Source: Flammeovirga sp. OC4
Lineage (GTDB): Bacteria > Bacteroidota > Bacteroidia > Cytophagales > Flammeovirgaceae
Length of the DNA: 64,000 nt
Assembly: GCF_000812565.1 (NCBI RefSeq)
Contig: NZ_JTAM01000014.1
Coordinates: 1 to 64,000, forward strand
Direction: 5' to 3'
Below, one piece after another: positions 15,587 to 24,472 of this stretch. Within the stretch, counting starts at the first letter, position 1. Every line of letters starts with the position of its first letter. A program made the position numbers and the translations under genes. The notes below the pieces were generated by a model that saw nothing but the letters and a program-made list of their open reading frames with translations, did no database searches and was not told the DNA's origin.

Positions 15587-18149
15587 AGTACCTGAATTAT
15601 CATTAGTACTTCTTATCGGTTCTTCGGGTTCAGGTAAGAGTACATTCGCATCAAAACATTTTAATCAATACGAAGTCGTATCATCAGATATTTGCAGAGG
15701 TATAGTGTCTAATGATGAGAACAGTCAGAAAGCGTCACAGGATGCTTTTGATGTATTGAATTTTATTATAGAAAAAAGGCTGAAGAACGGCCTGCTTACG
15801 GTAGTGGATGCTACCAATGTACAGAAGCAAGCAAGAAAGAATTTATTGAATCTTGCTAAAAAATACCATACGCTTCCTGTTGCCCTTGTTTTAGATATGC
15901 CTCAGAAAGTATGTGAGGAAAGAAACAAGGAAAGGGAAGATCGTAATTTTGGCAATCATGTTATTCGTAATCAGCAACAGCAACTTCGAAAATCAATCAG
16001 AGGTTTGAAGAAGGAAGGTTTCAGAAAGACTTATGTGTTAAAAGGAGAGGAAGAGGTGGAAGCTGTCACTGGAGTGGTAAGAGAAAAACTCTACAATGAC
16101 AAAAAAGATATGCATGGTCCTTTTGATATCATTGGTGACATTCATGGCTGTTATGATGAAACAATTGAATTATTAGAGAAACTTGGTTATGTGATGAATC
16201 AAGTGGAAGATAATGGTTCAAATTATGGTATCGAAGTAACACACCCAGAAGGTAGAAAAGTAATTTTCTTAGGTGATTTAGTGGATAGAGGTCCAAAATC
16301 TCCTGAAGTATTGAAGTTGGTGATGAGTATGGTCAGAAGTGAAGTCGCTTTGTGTGTGCCCGGTAATCATGACATCAAATTACAAAAGAAACTGAGTGGC
16401 AGAGATGTGCAATTGAAGCACGGATTGGAAGTAACGATGGAACAGTTGGAAGGTGCTTCTGATGCATTTTTAGAAGATGTAAGAGAGTTTCTTTACAGTC
16501 TAGTCAGTCATTATATTTTAGATAATGGAAAATTGGTAGTTGCTCATGCAGGTGTGAAAGAAGAAATGCAGGGAAGAGGATCTGGAGCAGTACGATCATT
16601 CTGTCTTTATGGAGAAACTACGGGTGAGATTGATGAATTTGGCTTGCCTGTCCGATACAATTGGGCTTCTGAATACAGAGGTAGTGCGAAAGTGGTGTAC
16701 GGTCACACTCCAGTTCCGGAAGCAGAGTGGTTTAATAAGACTATCGATATTGACACAGGTTGTGTATTTGGAGGGAAATTGACCGCATTACGTTATCCAG
16801 AAGAAGAATTAATTTCGGTGGATGCAGCAAAAGTGTACAGTGAGCCAGTGAAACCTTTGGAAGCAGGAAGTTCATCAGGCATGTCACATCAGCAGGAATA
16901 TGACGATTTGTTGGTGATTGATGATGTCATTGGAAAGCGAATAGTGCAGACAAGGTTGAGAAATAACCTGACTATTAAGGAAGAAAATTCCATTGCTGCA
17001 CTAGAAGTAATGAGCCGATTTGCTATTAATCCAAAATGGTTGATCTACTTGCCTCCAACTATGTCTCCTTGTGAAACGAGTGATTTGCCTAACTATTTAG
17101 AACATCCAAAAGAAGCGATCAATTACTTCAAAAAACGTGGAGTAGAGCAGTTGGTTTGTGAAGAAAAGCACATGGGCTCAAGGGTTGTTCTTGTGGTTTG
17201 TAAAAATGAAGAAGTAGTACTGAAGCGTTTTGGTATTGAAAATGAAGGTATCGGAGTTTGTTATACTAGAACTGGAAGAAACTTTTTCAATGATCAGGCT
17301 ATTGAAAAAGAATTCCTAAGTAGAGTGCAAAGTGCCTTAACGGAATCAGGATTCTGGGAACAATTTGATACCGATTGGGTTTGTTTGGATGCTGAATTGA
17401 TGCCTTGGTCTGCTAAAGCACAGTCGCTTTTGAAAGATCAATATGCTGCGGTAGGTACTTCTGCTCAGAGATCACTGTCGGCAGTAGAGGCAGTATTGCA
17501 AAAAACACAAAGCAGAGGAGTGGAAGGCATTGAACAATTATTGTCGAAAGTAACTGATAAAAGAGGGACGGTTGACAAATATATTGATGCCTACAGAAAC
17601 TATTGTTGGGAAGTGAAATCAATCAGTGATTATAAATTGGCTCCATTCCATATTTTAGCTACAGAAGGTCAAGTTCATGTAGATAAAGACCATCAATGGC
17701 ATATGGAAAAAATCCAATCAATTTGTGAAGCAGATAAGGAAATTTTCAGAATCACACCTTACAAAATTGTGAATACAAAAAGTGAGGAGAGCATTCAAGA
17801 GGTCATTGATTGGTGGACAGATTTGACGGCTAAAGGTGGTGAAGGAATGGTAGTGAAATCCTTCGACTTCATTACTCGTGGTAAAGATGGTTTGCAACAG
17901 CCTGCTATAAAATGTAGAGGAAGTGAATATTTGAGAATCATTTATGGTCCAGAATATGATTTGCCGGAAAATCTTGAACGACTTAAAAATAGAGGACTTT
18001 CAAGAAAACGTTCTTTGGCGCTGAGAGAATTTGCTTTGGGTATTGAGAGCTTAGAGCGTTTCGTACAACAAGAACCATTGAGACGAGTACATGAAACCGT
18101 TTTTGGTGTTTTAGCTTTAGAAAGCGAAGAAGTAGATCCAAGGTTGTAA
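15576..18149 (+). CDS. pnkp: Polynucleotide kinase-phosphatase-ligase Pnkp
   Basis: Three-domain RNA-repair enzyme, 857 residues as in Clostridium thermocellum Pnkp. Residues 1-165: 5' kinase with P-loop IGSSGSGKSTFASKHF. Residues 180-430: metallophosphoesterase for 2',3'-ends with GDIHGCYDE, GDLVDRGPKSPE, GNHDIK and GHTPVP. Residues 480-857: ligase-adenylyltransferase with the nucleotidyl lysine in CEEKHMGSRVV and later EGMVVKS. It heals and, together with Hen1, seals broken RNA. The start ATG lies inside the hen1 3' end (11-nt overlap). Known pair, described biochemically; RtcB is not seen here. The actual RNA damage agent in this organism is unknown. Confidence 0.95.
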   Translation: MEIKVPELSLVLLIGSSGSGKSTFASKHFNQYEVVSSDICRGIVSNDENSQKASQDAFDVLNFIIEKRLKNGLLTVVDATNVQKQARKNLLNLAKKYHTLPVALVLDMPQKVCEERNKEREDRNFGNHVIRNQQQQLRKSIRGLKKEGFRKTYVLKGEEEVEAVTGVVREKLYNDKKDMHGPFDIIGDIHGCYDETIELLEKLGYVMNQVEDNGSNYGIEVTHPEGRKVIFLGDLVDRGPKSPEVLKLVMSMVRSEVALCVPGNHDIKLQKKLSGRDVQLKHGLEVTMEQLEGASDAFLEDVREFLYSLVSHYILDNGKLVVAHAGVKEEMQGRGSGAVRSFCLYGETTGEIDEFGLPVRYNWASEYRGSAKVVYGHTPVPEAEWFNKTIDIDTGCVFGGKLTALRYPEEELISVDAAKVYSEPVKPLEAGSSSGMSHQQEYDDLLVIDDVIGKRIVQTRLRNNLTIKEENSIAALEVMSRFAINPKWLIYLPPTMSPCETSDLPNYLEHPKEAINYFKKRGVEQLVCEEKHMGSRVVLVVCKNEEVVLKRFGIENEGIGVCYTRTGRNFFNDQAIEKEFLSRVQSALTESGFWEQFDTDWVCLDAELMPWSAKAQSLLKDQYAAVGTSAQRSLSAVEAVLQKTQSRGVEGIEQLLSKVTDKRGTVDKYIDAYRNYCWEVKSISDYKLAPFHILATEGQVHVDKDHQWHMEKIQSICEADKEIFRITPYKIVNTKSEESIQEVIDWWTDLTAKGGEGMVVKSFDFITRGKDGLQQPAIKCRGSEYLRIIYGPEYDLPENLERLKNRGLSRKRSLALREFALGIESLERFVQQEPLRRVHETVFGVLALESEEVDPRL

Positions 18150-18174
18150 ATTTGTTTTCAATAGATCTAAAATG

Positions 18175-18213
18175 AAAACCTCTCATCGTAGTTTTTTACG
18201 GTGAGAGGTTTTT
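18175..18213. terminator. Bidirectional terminator between pnkp and RecE-like gene
   Basis: Sixteen-base arms (18175-18190 / 18197-18212) with one G-T wobble and a 6-nt loop, A-run on one side and T-run on the other, between convergent genes. Confidence 0.8.
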
Positions 18214-18219
18214 ATTGAG

Positions 18220-18888
18220 TTATTTTCTTAGCGAAAGTGCCGTTTCATGAAGTGTAGCATCATCTGCAATTTTCTTCAGTAACACCTCAGCCTTTTTTCT
18301 GCCGTGCACCAAGTACTCATCTTCTTTATTCCATTCCAGTCTGAAAAGTCTTCCTTTAGAAGTTTTACTCACACCAATCACTCTTGCAATTGGAGCTTGA
18401 ATTGGAATATTGTAAAATGAAATCTGTCTGTCAAAATCTTTTTGTAAAACCTGCTTTTCAAACGCCTGACGCATATTTCTAGAAGTAGTCTTAAGATCCA
18501 ATACCACTTCACCTTCAATAAAAAGGTCGGGTTTTGCTTTACATTCTAAACCGGTAAGAGGGTCTTTCCAAAAAATACATTTTTCAATTAATACATCAGG
18601 ATGCGAAAGCAACTTATTCAAAAGAGGATAGTTTCTAGCAGTAGCGGCTATTCTTCCAATTTTATTGGCTTGCGGAGCCGTTAGCTTTTTTTGCATATCC
18701 ACCCATTTTTCGGGTTCTAAAATTGCGGTGTGTAAATATGTACCTTCTCTTAAAGCTTTTTTAGGAGTAAAAGGAGGTTGTTTTAAAAGGTGCATTTGAG
18801 CATTTTTCAAATCGGTATTTGCAAGGGCAGGGTGTGCTCTGTATTCCGCCTCTGGCATATCTACAATATCGTAAGCAATTTTTGACAT
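18220..18888 (-). CDS. PD-(D/E)XK nuclease, RecE-like
   Basis: A 222-residue protein of the RecE-like/exodeoxyribonuclease VIII PD-(D/E)XK group. Visible: an N-terminal ALANTDLKNAQ segment, GTYLHTAILEPEKW (the conserved His/Glu region), CKAKPDLFI (motif II Asp), VLDLKTT (D-x-K catalytic motif III) and QISFYN. In phages such nucleases work with RecT-type annealing proteins; no RecT homologue or other phage gene is near, so this is a stand-alone relative. It is convergent with pnkp, so co-function with RNA repair is not shown. Start ATG at 18888 is the only reasonable one. Confidence 0.75.
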   Translation of the reverse strand: MSKIAYDIVDMPEAEYRAHPALANTDLKNAQMHLLKQPPFTPKKALREGTYLHTAILEPEKWVDMQKKLTAPQANKIGRIAATARNYPLLNKLLSHPDVLIEKCIFWKDPLTGLECKAKPDLFIEGEVVLDLKTTSRNMRQAFEKQVLQKDFDRQISFYNIPIQAPIARVIGVSKTSKGRLFRLEWNKEDEYLVHGRKKAEVLLKKIADDATLHETALSLRK

Positions 18889-19155
18889 ATAAATGAGTTT
18901 TTTCTGTCTTGCAAAGATGCAGTTAACTCTTGGAACTCACAACTCTTTTCTTTTCATGAATCCTCAACTTTTTGTGATTGAAATTCTTAAAAAGTTATGA
19001 ATGAGTGCTTGAAAGAAAGTTTTTTGGAGATAGTCATCACAAAACAATAAAATACAGCAAATATATTGGAGTACTTCGTTAAATTTACTCAGAATCCATT
19101 TCAAGAATTATCAAAAGAAGGTTGTGCTTTTGGTATCGGTTAGAAGAACGATAAT

Positions 19156-20223
19156 ATGGCTTTAATTAGTAAGAAAAAATTACCTTATCCGGTTACAGAA
19201 CCGTTAGAATATTTTTTAGATCAGTACGATAGGATCTCTCCAGTAAATATCAAGTATGAAGATCTAACGCGTTTTAATAATGCAATTCCACTTTATGACT
19301 CACAAGGTGAGGATACTTTGTGGATTACTGTATTTTATCCACAGGATGATATGGAAGAATTGTATAAAACGCTTAAAAAACTTTATGCATCTTTGAGAGC
19401 CGATGGTAACCTGACGGTCATGGAACACCTTTTCGTGGATAGGGTAGATATGTGTACTTACGGTAATACCAAGCCATTTAGAGTAAGAATTGTAAACCGA
19501 ATCAACGATAACTTTGACTACTTCTATATCAAAGTGGCCGATGCTTCAAGGATTTATGGTTTAGAATTAGAAGATATTTTATCACCGAATAAGGTGAGTT
19601 ATCTCGTGACAGAACAGACGCTAATTGAGGAGCACATTCCGGGTATTCCAGGTGATACATTTATTAATAGTTACTTGGAAGATGGTCACCAAAATAAAAC
19701 GCGTTTGACAAAGGAGTTTGTGAAATTCAATGAAAGATGTTTTGTACAGCTTCTAGGAGATATGCACTCTTCAAACTGGGTAGTTCTAATGGTACCAGAT
19801 TTTGATGAGATCAACTACAGAATCAGACCTATTGACTTTGACCAGCAGAGTTATGAAGGAAGAAGAAATATTTATATGCCACAATTCTATCGTCAGAACA
19901 ACGCCATTTTAAAGCTCATGATGGGTAAAATTTCTTGGGAATCTGTAAGACAGTACCAAGCCGAGGAACGTTTTATGATTGCCAGTAGAGTAATGGGTTT
20001 CCGTCACAGAGCAAAGGATATTTTAAGAACAATGCGTAAGGATGTAATCGCTCCTAGAGAGAATGTGATGTCCTTGAGGCAAGACCTTTCCGAACATTAC
20101 CAGAGTTCAAGGTTCTTGAAGTGTGAGAATATGGGGGAAATTGTAACTGAATCGATTGAGCACGTATTAAGAAGACAAGACAAGTATAAAGACATGTTTG
20201 ATTCTTCTCAATATGAGCAATAA
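19156..20223 (+). CDS. Conserved protein with kinase-like catalytic motifs
   Basis: A 355-residue cytoplasmic protein I do not recognise as a named family. It contains, in the right order for an APH/protein-kinase-like fold, a possible beta-3 lysine (Lys126 in FYIKVADASR), a hinge-like EEHIPG (158-163), a catalytic-loop-like GDMHSSN (201-207) and a metal-loop-like IDFD (226-229). The first 110 residues look alpha/beta and unlike a kinase N-lobe. Monocistronic, with a bidirectional terminator after it. The substrate, and even activity, are unknown; the motif order is my inference and needs a profile search. Confidence 0.6.
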   Translation: MALISKKKLPYPVTEPLEYFLDQYDRISPVNIKYEDLTRFNNAIPLYDSQGEDTLWITVFYPQDDMEELYKTLKKLYASLRADGNLTVMEHLFVDRVDMCTYGNTKPFRVRIVNRINDNFDYFYIKVADASRIYGLELEDILSPNKVSYLVTEQTLIEEHIPGIPGDTFINSYLEDGHQNKTRLTKEFVKFNERCFVQLLGDMHSSNWVVLMVPDFDEINYRIRPIDFDQQSYEGRRNIYMPQFYRQNNAILKLMMGKISWESVRQYQAEERFMIASRVMGFRHRAKDILRTMRKDVIAPRENVMSLRQDLSEHYQSSRFLKCENMGEIVTESIEHVLRRQDKYKDMFDSSQYEQ

Positions 20224-20261
20224 GGAAGAGGAGAATTTTTAAATTACTCACACTATTAATG

Positions 20262-20313
20262 CATTAAAAAAGGAGATCTAGTATTTTAAAATACCGGATC
20301 TCCTTATTTTTTA
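20262..20313. terminator. Bidirectional terminator
   Basis: Long hairpin with AAGGAGATC / GATCTCCTT outer arms (20270-20278 / 20297-20305) and further pairing inside, A-run before and T-run after, between the convergent kinase-like gene and gldH. Confidence 0.8.
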
Positions 20314-20326
20314 TTTTTAGAAAAAC

Positions 20327-20857
20327 TTAATTTTTCTCTGCTTTCTCCAATCGGTAGCCCACACCAATTATACCGTTTAAATCATCCGGTCGCATAAAAT
20401 GTGAGATTTGAAAAGTATAATTTCCTTCCTTTGAGAATTTGAAATTCTTTTTCAATATAACAGGGTGGTTGTAAATAGCCCCTGTACTTGAATTACCAAT
20501 AGATTTTTCAACCTTACCGAACGGTTCACCTGTTTTCATTTTGAATAATTGACAATCTTTCATTGTTTCAGCAATTAAAGTGTCAACTTCATCAAGTGTG
20601 CCATGCTCAACTAGTGAATATTTGATGTAAATATTCTGGAATGGATAATCATTGGTATTTCTAATGTAGGTAATCAAATTGTACTCAGTATTGAGATCTT
20701 CTACATCAAAATTAAACGATGCTAAAGAATCTACATTCCAAGATTCATTTTCATAATCCACAAACTCCTCATGCACCATTTGAGAGTCACAAGAAGTAAA
20801 GAATAATGATAAGATTACACCCAAGAAAGGTAAAACTATTTTAGTAGGATTACTCAT
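20327..20857 (-). CDS. gldH: Gliding motility lipoprotein GldH
   Basis: A 176-residue lipoprotein of the GldH family, needed for gliding in Bacteroidota. It starts at 20857 with a hydrophobic signal ending in the lipobox FFTSC; the same frame remains open upstream to 21187 but that part is antisense-like Lys/Ser-rich sequence read from the ricT tail in another phase. Family features: YNLITYIRNTNDYPFQNIYIKY and the C-terminal FQISHFMRPDDLNGI. Its start overlaps the end of ricT by 8 nt, so the two are translationally coupled. It supports a gliding lifestyle together with the T9SS components. Confidence 0.9.
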   Translation of the reverse strand: MSNPTKIVLPFLGVILSLFFTSCDSQMVHEEFVDYENESWNVDSLASFNFDVEDLNTEYNLITYIRNTNDYPFQNIYIKYSLVEHGTLDEVDTLIAETMKDCQLFKMKTGEPFGKVEKSIGNSSTGAIYNHPVILKKNFKFSKEGNYTFQISHFMRPDDLNGIIGVGYRLEKAEKN

Positions 20858-22241
20858 TTGTATTGTTAGGTCTTCTACGTTTTCCTCTGAAATTACCTCT
20901 TTGAGGTTTTTTGTTATTGCCTCCTTCTTTTTTAGACTTCTGCTGTTGCTGTTTATGAGCATTATTAGACTTTTTGCCATCATTTTGCTTTTGCTCAGCA
21001 TTGTTTCCTTTTTGTCTATTCTGGAAGTTACCTCTTTTCTTAGCAGGTCCGTTATTTTGTTTTTTACGAGACTGATTTTTCTGACGTTCATTTGGCTGTT
21101 GGCCTTTTTTATTGTCAGGAGTCTGTTTATTTTGGTCCTGCTTACGCTTTCCTTTGTTCTTTTTCTGAGGAACAGGCTGTTTTTCAAGTACAGAACTTAA
21201 TTTCTGTTCCTGCATTACAGCAGTCTTGTCAATTGTATTTTCTTCCAATGTTTCAGGGAACTTTCCTCTCTCATTCATTTTTGAGATTTCATGAACCCTT
21301 TTGGTAGAGATCGCATGCCATGTTGTTTCTCCTTGGAAACTAAACCACATTCTCTTGCGGAAAATATCTACCTTCTGAAGAACTGCTTCACCCTTCTGTG
21401 TCTTTAAGTTTTTATCCAGTAAAGGAATGTCCACTAAAGCATCAATATAAGTTTCTAGCTCATAGTTCAGACAGCATTTCAAACGCCCACACTGACCAGA
21501 TAACTTACTTGGGTTTAAAGAAAGGTTTTGATAACGAGCAGCAGAAGTAGAGACACTTTTGAATTCAGTCAGCCATGTTGAACAACATAATTCTCTACCG
21601 CAAGAACCAATACCACCAAGTCTACTCGCTTCCTGTCTCAAACTGATTTGACGCATTTCCACACGAATTTTGAATTCGCTGGCCAATACTTTAATCAGCT
21701 GTCGGAAGTCTACTCTGTCGTCTGCAGAGTAGTAGAATGTAGCCTTAGAATTGTCCGCTTGGAAATCAACATCAGAGAGTTTCATTTGTAACTCCATGTC
21801 TTGAATGATTTCCCTAGTACGGTATAAAGTAGGAATTTCTCTATTTTTTACCATTGCCAATTTCTCCAAATCTTTAGGAGTGGCGTGGCGGAGAATGTTT
21901 AATAATTCATCCTCTTCTTCATTAATCCCTTTTTTGATCAATTGTAATCTTACTAAGTCTCCTTGTAAACTTACATGACCAATATGGTGTCCATTGCCCG
22001 TATCGACAACTACTGGATCACCTGTATATAATTCAAGGTGAAGGTGATTTTTAAAATAACCTTTTCTACCACCCTTGAATTTTATTTCTACTATATTAAA
22101 ACGTTGCGATGAGGGGAGATCCATGTCGCCTAGCCAATCGAAAGAATTCAATTTACTACAGCCGCCAGAACTACAGTCGCCATTACTGCCACATCCCGTT
22201 GGTACCCCACATGCTCCCGTTGCACACGATTGACATCCCAT
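20850..22241 (-). CDS. ricT: PSP1/RicT family protein with Lys/Gln/Asn-rich tail
   Basis: A 463-residue member of the PSP1 C-terminal domain family (RicT, YaaT). In Bacillus RicT is part of a [4Fe-4S] complex that stimulates RNase Y mRNA processing. The N-terminus is cysteine-rich (MGCQSCATGACGVPTGCG), the PSP1 core runs about 50-290 with GSCGRELCCSTWL and GQCGRLKCCLNYEL, both conserved. From about 330 the protein becomes a low-complexity basic tail rich in Lys, Gln, Asn and Arg ending in GKRRRPNN, probably disordered and RNA-binding. The ricT-gldH pairing is common in Bacteroidota. Confidence 0.88.
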   Translation of the reverse strand: MGCQSCATGACGVPTGCGSNGDCSSGGCSKLNSFDWLGDMDLPSSQRFNIVEIKFKGGRKGYFKNHLHLELYTGDPVVVDTGNGHHIGHVSLQGDLVRLQLIKKGINEEEDELLNILRHATPKDLEKLAMVKNREIPTLYRTREIIQDMELQMKLSDVDFQADNSKATFYYSADDRVDFRQLIKVLASEFKIRVEMRQISLRQEASRLGGIGSCGRELCCSTWLTEFKSVSTSAARYQNLSLNPSKLSGQCGRLKCCLNYELETYIDALVDIPLLDKNLKTQKGEAVLQKVDIFRKRMWFSFQGETTWHAISTKRVHEISKMNERGKFPETLEENTIDKTAVMQEQKLSSVLEKQPVPQKKNKGKRKQDQNKQTPDNKKGQQPNERQKNQSRKKQNNGPAKKRGNFQNRQKGNNAEQKQNDGKKSNNAHKQQQQKSKKEGGNNKKPQRGNFRGKRRRPNNTNE

Positions 22242-22313
22242 ATCTATATATCTTTAAGTCTATCTTTCGATAGGTTTGGCAATTTAGCCGAATGCAAAAA
22301 TGCATCAAAAAAA

Positions 22314-22775
22314 TTAATATTCCGATTCTAATTTGAATGGAACAAACTCACTCACACTATGACCAAATTTATGTAGTTCACGGATAATAGATGAACTGAG
22401 GTGAGAAAACTCTGGTGAAGTGTAAATGAATACAGTATCAATGCCGTTTACATATCTGTTTGCTTGGGCAATACTGTTTTCGTATTCGAAGTCAGTGGTA
22501 TTTCTAAGGCCTCTTAATAAAACGCAGGCTCCAAGATCTTTAGCTACTTTTGCTGTGAGATCTTGATATAAAATGACTCTTATACTTGGATTATCTTTAA
22601 AATAGTCTTCGATCAATTCTTTCATTTTTTCAGCAGGGAAAAAACGTTTTTTCTTTGTGTTATGACCGATTCCGATGACAATTTCGTCAAACAATTGTGC
22701 TCCTCTTAGAGCAATATCTTCATGTCCTTTTGTGAAAGGATCAAAAGTGCCTGGAAAAAAAGCAATTCTTTTCAT
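22314..22775 (-). CDS. coaD: Phosphopantetheine adenylyltransferase
   Basis: CoaD, 153 residues, fourth step of coenzyme A synthesis. It has the nucleotidyltransferase motif FPGTFDPFTKGHEDI (T/H-x-G-H), KKRFFPAEKM, LLRGLRNTTDFEYE and the SSSIIRE signature. Its start overlaps the stop of the DUF3822 gene upstream by 4 nt, so they form an operon, an arrangement typical for Bacteroidota. Confidence 0.96.
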   Translation of the reverse strand: MKRIAFFPGTFDPFTKGHEDIALRGAQLFDEIVIGIGHNTKKKRFFPAEKMKELIEDYFKDNPSIRVILYQDLTAKVAKDLGACVLLRGLRNTTDFEYENSIAQANRYVNGIDTVFIYTSPEFSHLSSSIIRELHKFGHSVSEFVPFKLESEY

Positions 22776-23647
22776 TTATATAATTTCATATTGCCTATAA
22801 TATCAACGGCAGCATGTTGATGAGGCTCTTGATCAAATTGATAAGCATATAGCACATCTTTTGGCTTATTTCCAAAAGTTACTTTGCCTATGAATTTTCT
22901 TAAGGTGTTAATCTCTTCTGCATTATTACTTAATTCACCCCAGATGTATAATTCCGTCTCTTTGGGTGATAAACCTAATTCATCAACAACAAAAAGAATG
23001 AAATATAACATGTCTTGAGCTGTTTTATACTTAAAAGTATTTGCAAAAGAGAGGGTGTTGCCTTCATTGGTTTTGATAATGCAAATAGTGTCTGTATCAA
23101 TATAACAATGAATGCTATCTGTTATTTCACTAACTTCTTGAACAAAGCTATTTACATAGTGATTGTAAGTAATGCTAGAATTACTGTACATTTCATTGAG
23201 CCACTCTTCTAATTCAGAAGGAAGTGCGTAAACAATGGTTGCTCCAAAATTTGTAGCGTTCTTAAAGACTTTGTCTTTTTTACTACTAAACTTTGAAGAC
23301 AGTTTTAAAATATTCTGTTCAGTTTCTTCATCGGCAATATCATCAGGCACAAATGCAAAAGATGACAGAGCGGAGATAATGTGTACTCTTTTCCAAAATG
23401 CGGCATTAAGGAAAGGGTGTTTCTGCACTATATTATGCAGATTTACGATTAAGGCAGTGGTATTCATTGCCGTCTCGTATGAATAAGATTCAAGAGCTAA
23501 ACACTCGTTGTTTTCAGGGTCGTATACTCCTATAACAAGACAGCTTTGATGTATTCTCAAATGCAAGCTGTATTCAGCTAGCCGAGCCACATCAAAGCTG
23601 TTTGAATGTACGGAGTATCTGACTGATTCTAATAGCAGATCTTCCAA
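22772..23647 (-). CDS. DUF3822 family protein
   Basis: A 291-residue cytoplasmic protein of the DUF3822 family, restricted to Bacteroidota and usually found next to coaD, as here. The fold resembles the actin-like ATPase (FtsA/PilM-like) type in length and alternation, but I see no clear phosphate loops; the function is not known. Middle of a three-gene minus-strand operon: the 203-residue protein lies 2 nt upstream, coaD overlaps by 4 nt downstream. Confidence 0.75.
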   Translation of the reverse strand: MEDLLLESVRYSVHSNSFDVARLAEYSLHLRIHQSCLVIGVYDPENNECLALESYSYETAMNTTALIVNLHNIVQKHPFLNAAFWKRVHIISALSSFAFVPDDIADEETEQNILKLSSKFSSKKDKVFKNATNFGATIVYALPSELEEWLNEMYSNSSITYNHYVNSFVQEVSEITDSIHCYIDTDTICIIKTNEGNTLSFANTFKYKTAQDMLYFILFVVDELGLSPKETELYIWGELSNNAEEINTLRKFIGKVTFGNKPKDVLYAYQFDQEPHQHAAVDIIGNMKLYK

Positions 23648-23649
23648 TA

Positions 23650-24261
23650 TTATTCCCAGTTACCTGCAGTAGTTGCTTCACTTAGTGAACCAAACTTAAG
23701 AAGTCTTCTTGTTGGTGAAGCGTTAGATTCTTTACGTTGCTTATCTAATGGGAACTTGTCCACACATTGAATGTAAGAAACCATCGCATTACCTTTTTTA
23801 ACTTTATCTGCAGAAAGTTCAAATTCTTTACCGTCTTTACCGGCGATATATTTTAACTTCGATGCGTCAAAATTACCATACTCCTCAACAGGGAAAATCT
23901 TTTCTCTTACTTGAGTTGCTCCGATTGTATCATACTCAATACGTACTGAATCTGTACGAGTGTAGTATAATGGATCGTTTTTCTTACGAGCTTGGATAAT
24001 TTCTCTCTTTTGTACGTTATAAATAGTGTCACTATCGATGAACATCGCTAACGTATCCCAAGAAGCAGTATATTGCTTGTATCTCGATAAATAAGCTGTC
24101 TCCGCATCACGGATCATTTTTAATTGTTTGATCACACGAGCTTCGGACTTCTTAATCTGCTCACTTAACTCAATAGTGTCGAATACGCTATGAAATAACG
24201 TGTAGCCTAAATATACTACAACTGGCACCATTAACAAAGTAAGTATTTTTGTTTTTGTCAT
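23650..24261 (-). CDS. Conserved membrane-anchored protein, unknown
   Basis: A 203-residue protein with one N-terminal transmembrane helix (about 5-25), a short coiled-coil-like stretch (30-55) and a soluble domain. The segment MIRDAETAYLSRYKQYTASWDTL resembles the start of pilin/pseudopilin-like soluble domains, but the prepilin peptidase motif is missing. First gene of the operon with DUF3822 and coaD; possibly an envelope assembly factor. I do not recognise a named family. Confidence 0.6.
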   Translation of the reverse strand: MTKTKILTLLMVPVVVYLGYTLFHSVFDTIELSEQIKKSEARVIKQLKMIRDAETAYLSRYKQYTASWDTLAMFIDSDTIYNVQKREIIQARKKNDPLYYTRTDSVRIEYDTIGATQVREKIFPVEEYGNFDASKLKYIAGKDGKEFELSADKVKKGNAMVSYIQCVDKFPLDKQRKESNASPTRRLLKFGSLSEATTAGNWE

Positions 24262-24472
24262 TTTTCTACAAAGAGTTTGTTGTAATCTTGCTGCGAACTA
24301 AATACTAAGTCCAAATTGAACTATACTAAATAATAAAGTCAATGCAAAACTTTATAATCTAGATCCAATTCAGACATTGGCAAATTTAATTAGTTTTCGG
24401 ATAAAAAATAATCTCATTAACCTAAAACTTGTTACTGAATCTTTATAATTCGTGTTTTTTTTACATTATCAC

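Noticed and set aside
18220-20223. RecE-like nuclease plus kinase-like protein as a two-gene defence system
   Set aside because: The genes are divergent with 267 bp between them, both have own terminators, and no mobile-element context is present.
20858-21187. Upstream extension of the gldH reading frame (TTG start at 21187)
   Set aside because: It is the ricT Lys/Gln-rich tail read in another frame; it would bury the lipoprotein signal peptide.
20901-21200. Very hydrophobic plus-strand ORF of 99 codons
   Set aside because: Antisense image of the lysine-rich ricT tail (Lys codons AAA/AAG read as Phe/Leu); no promoter.
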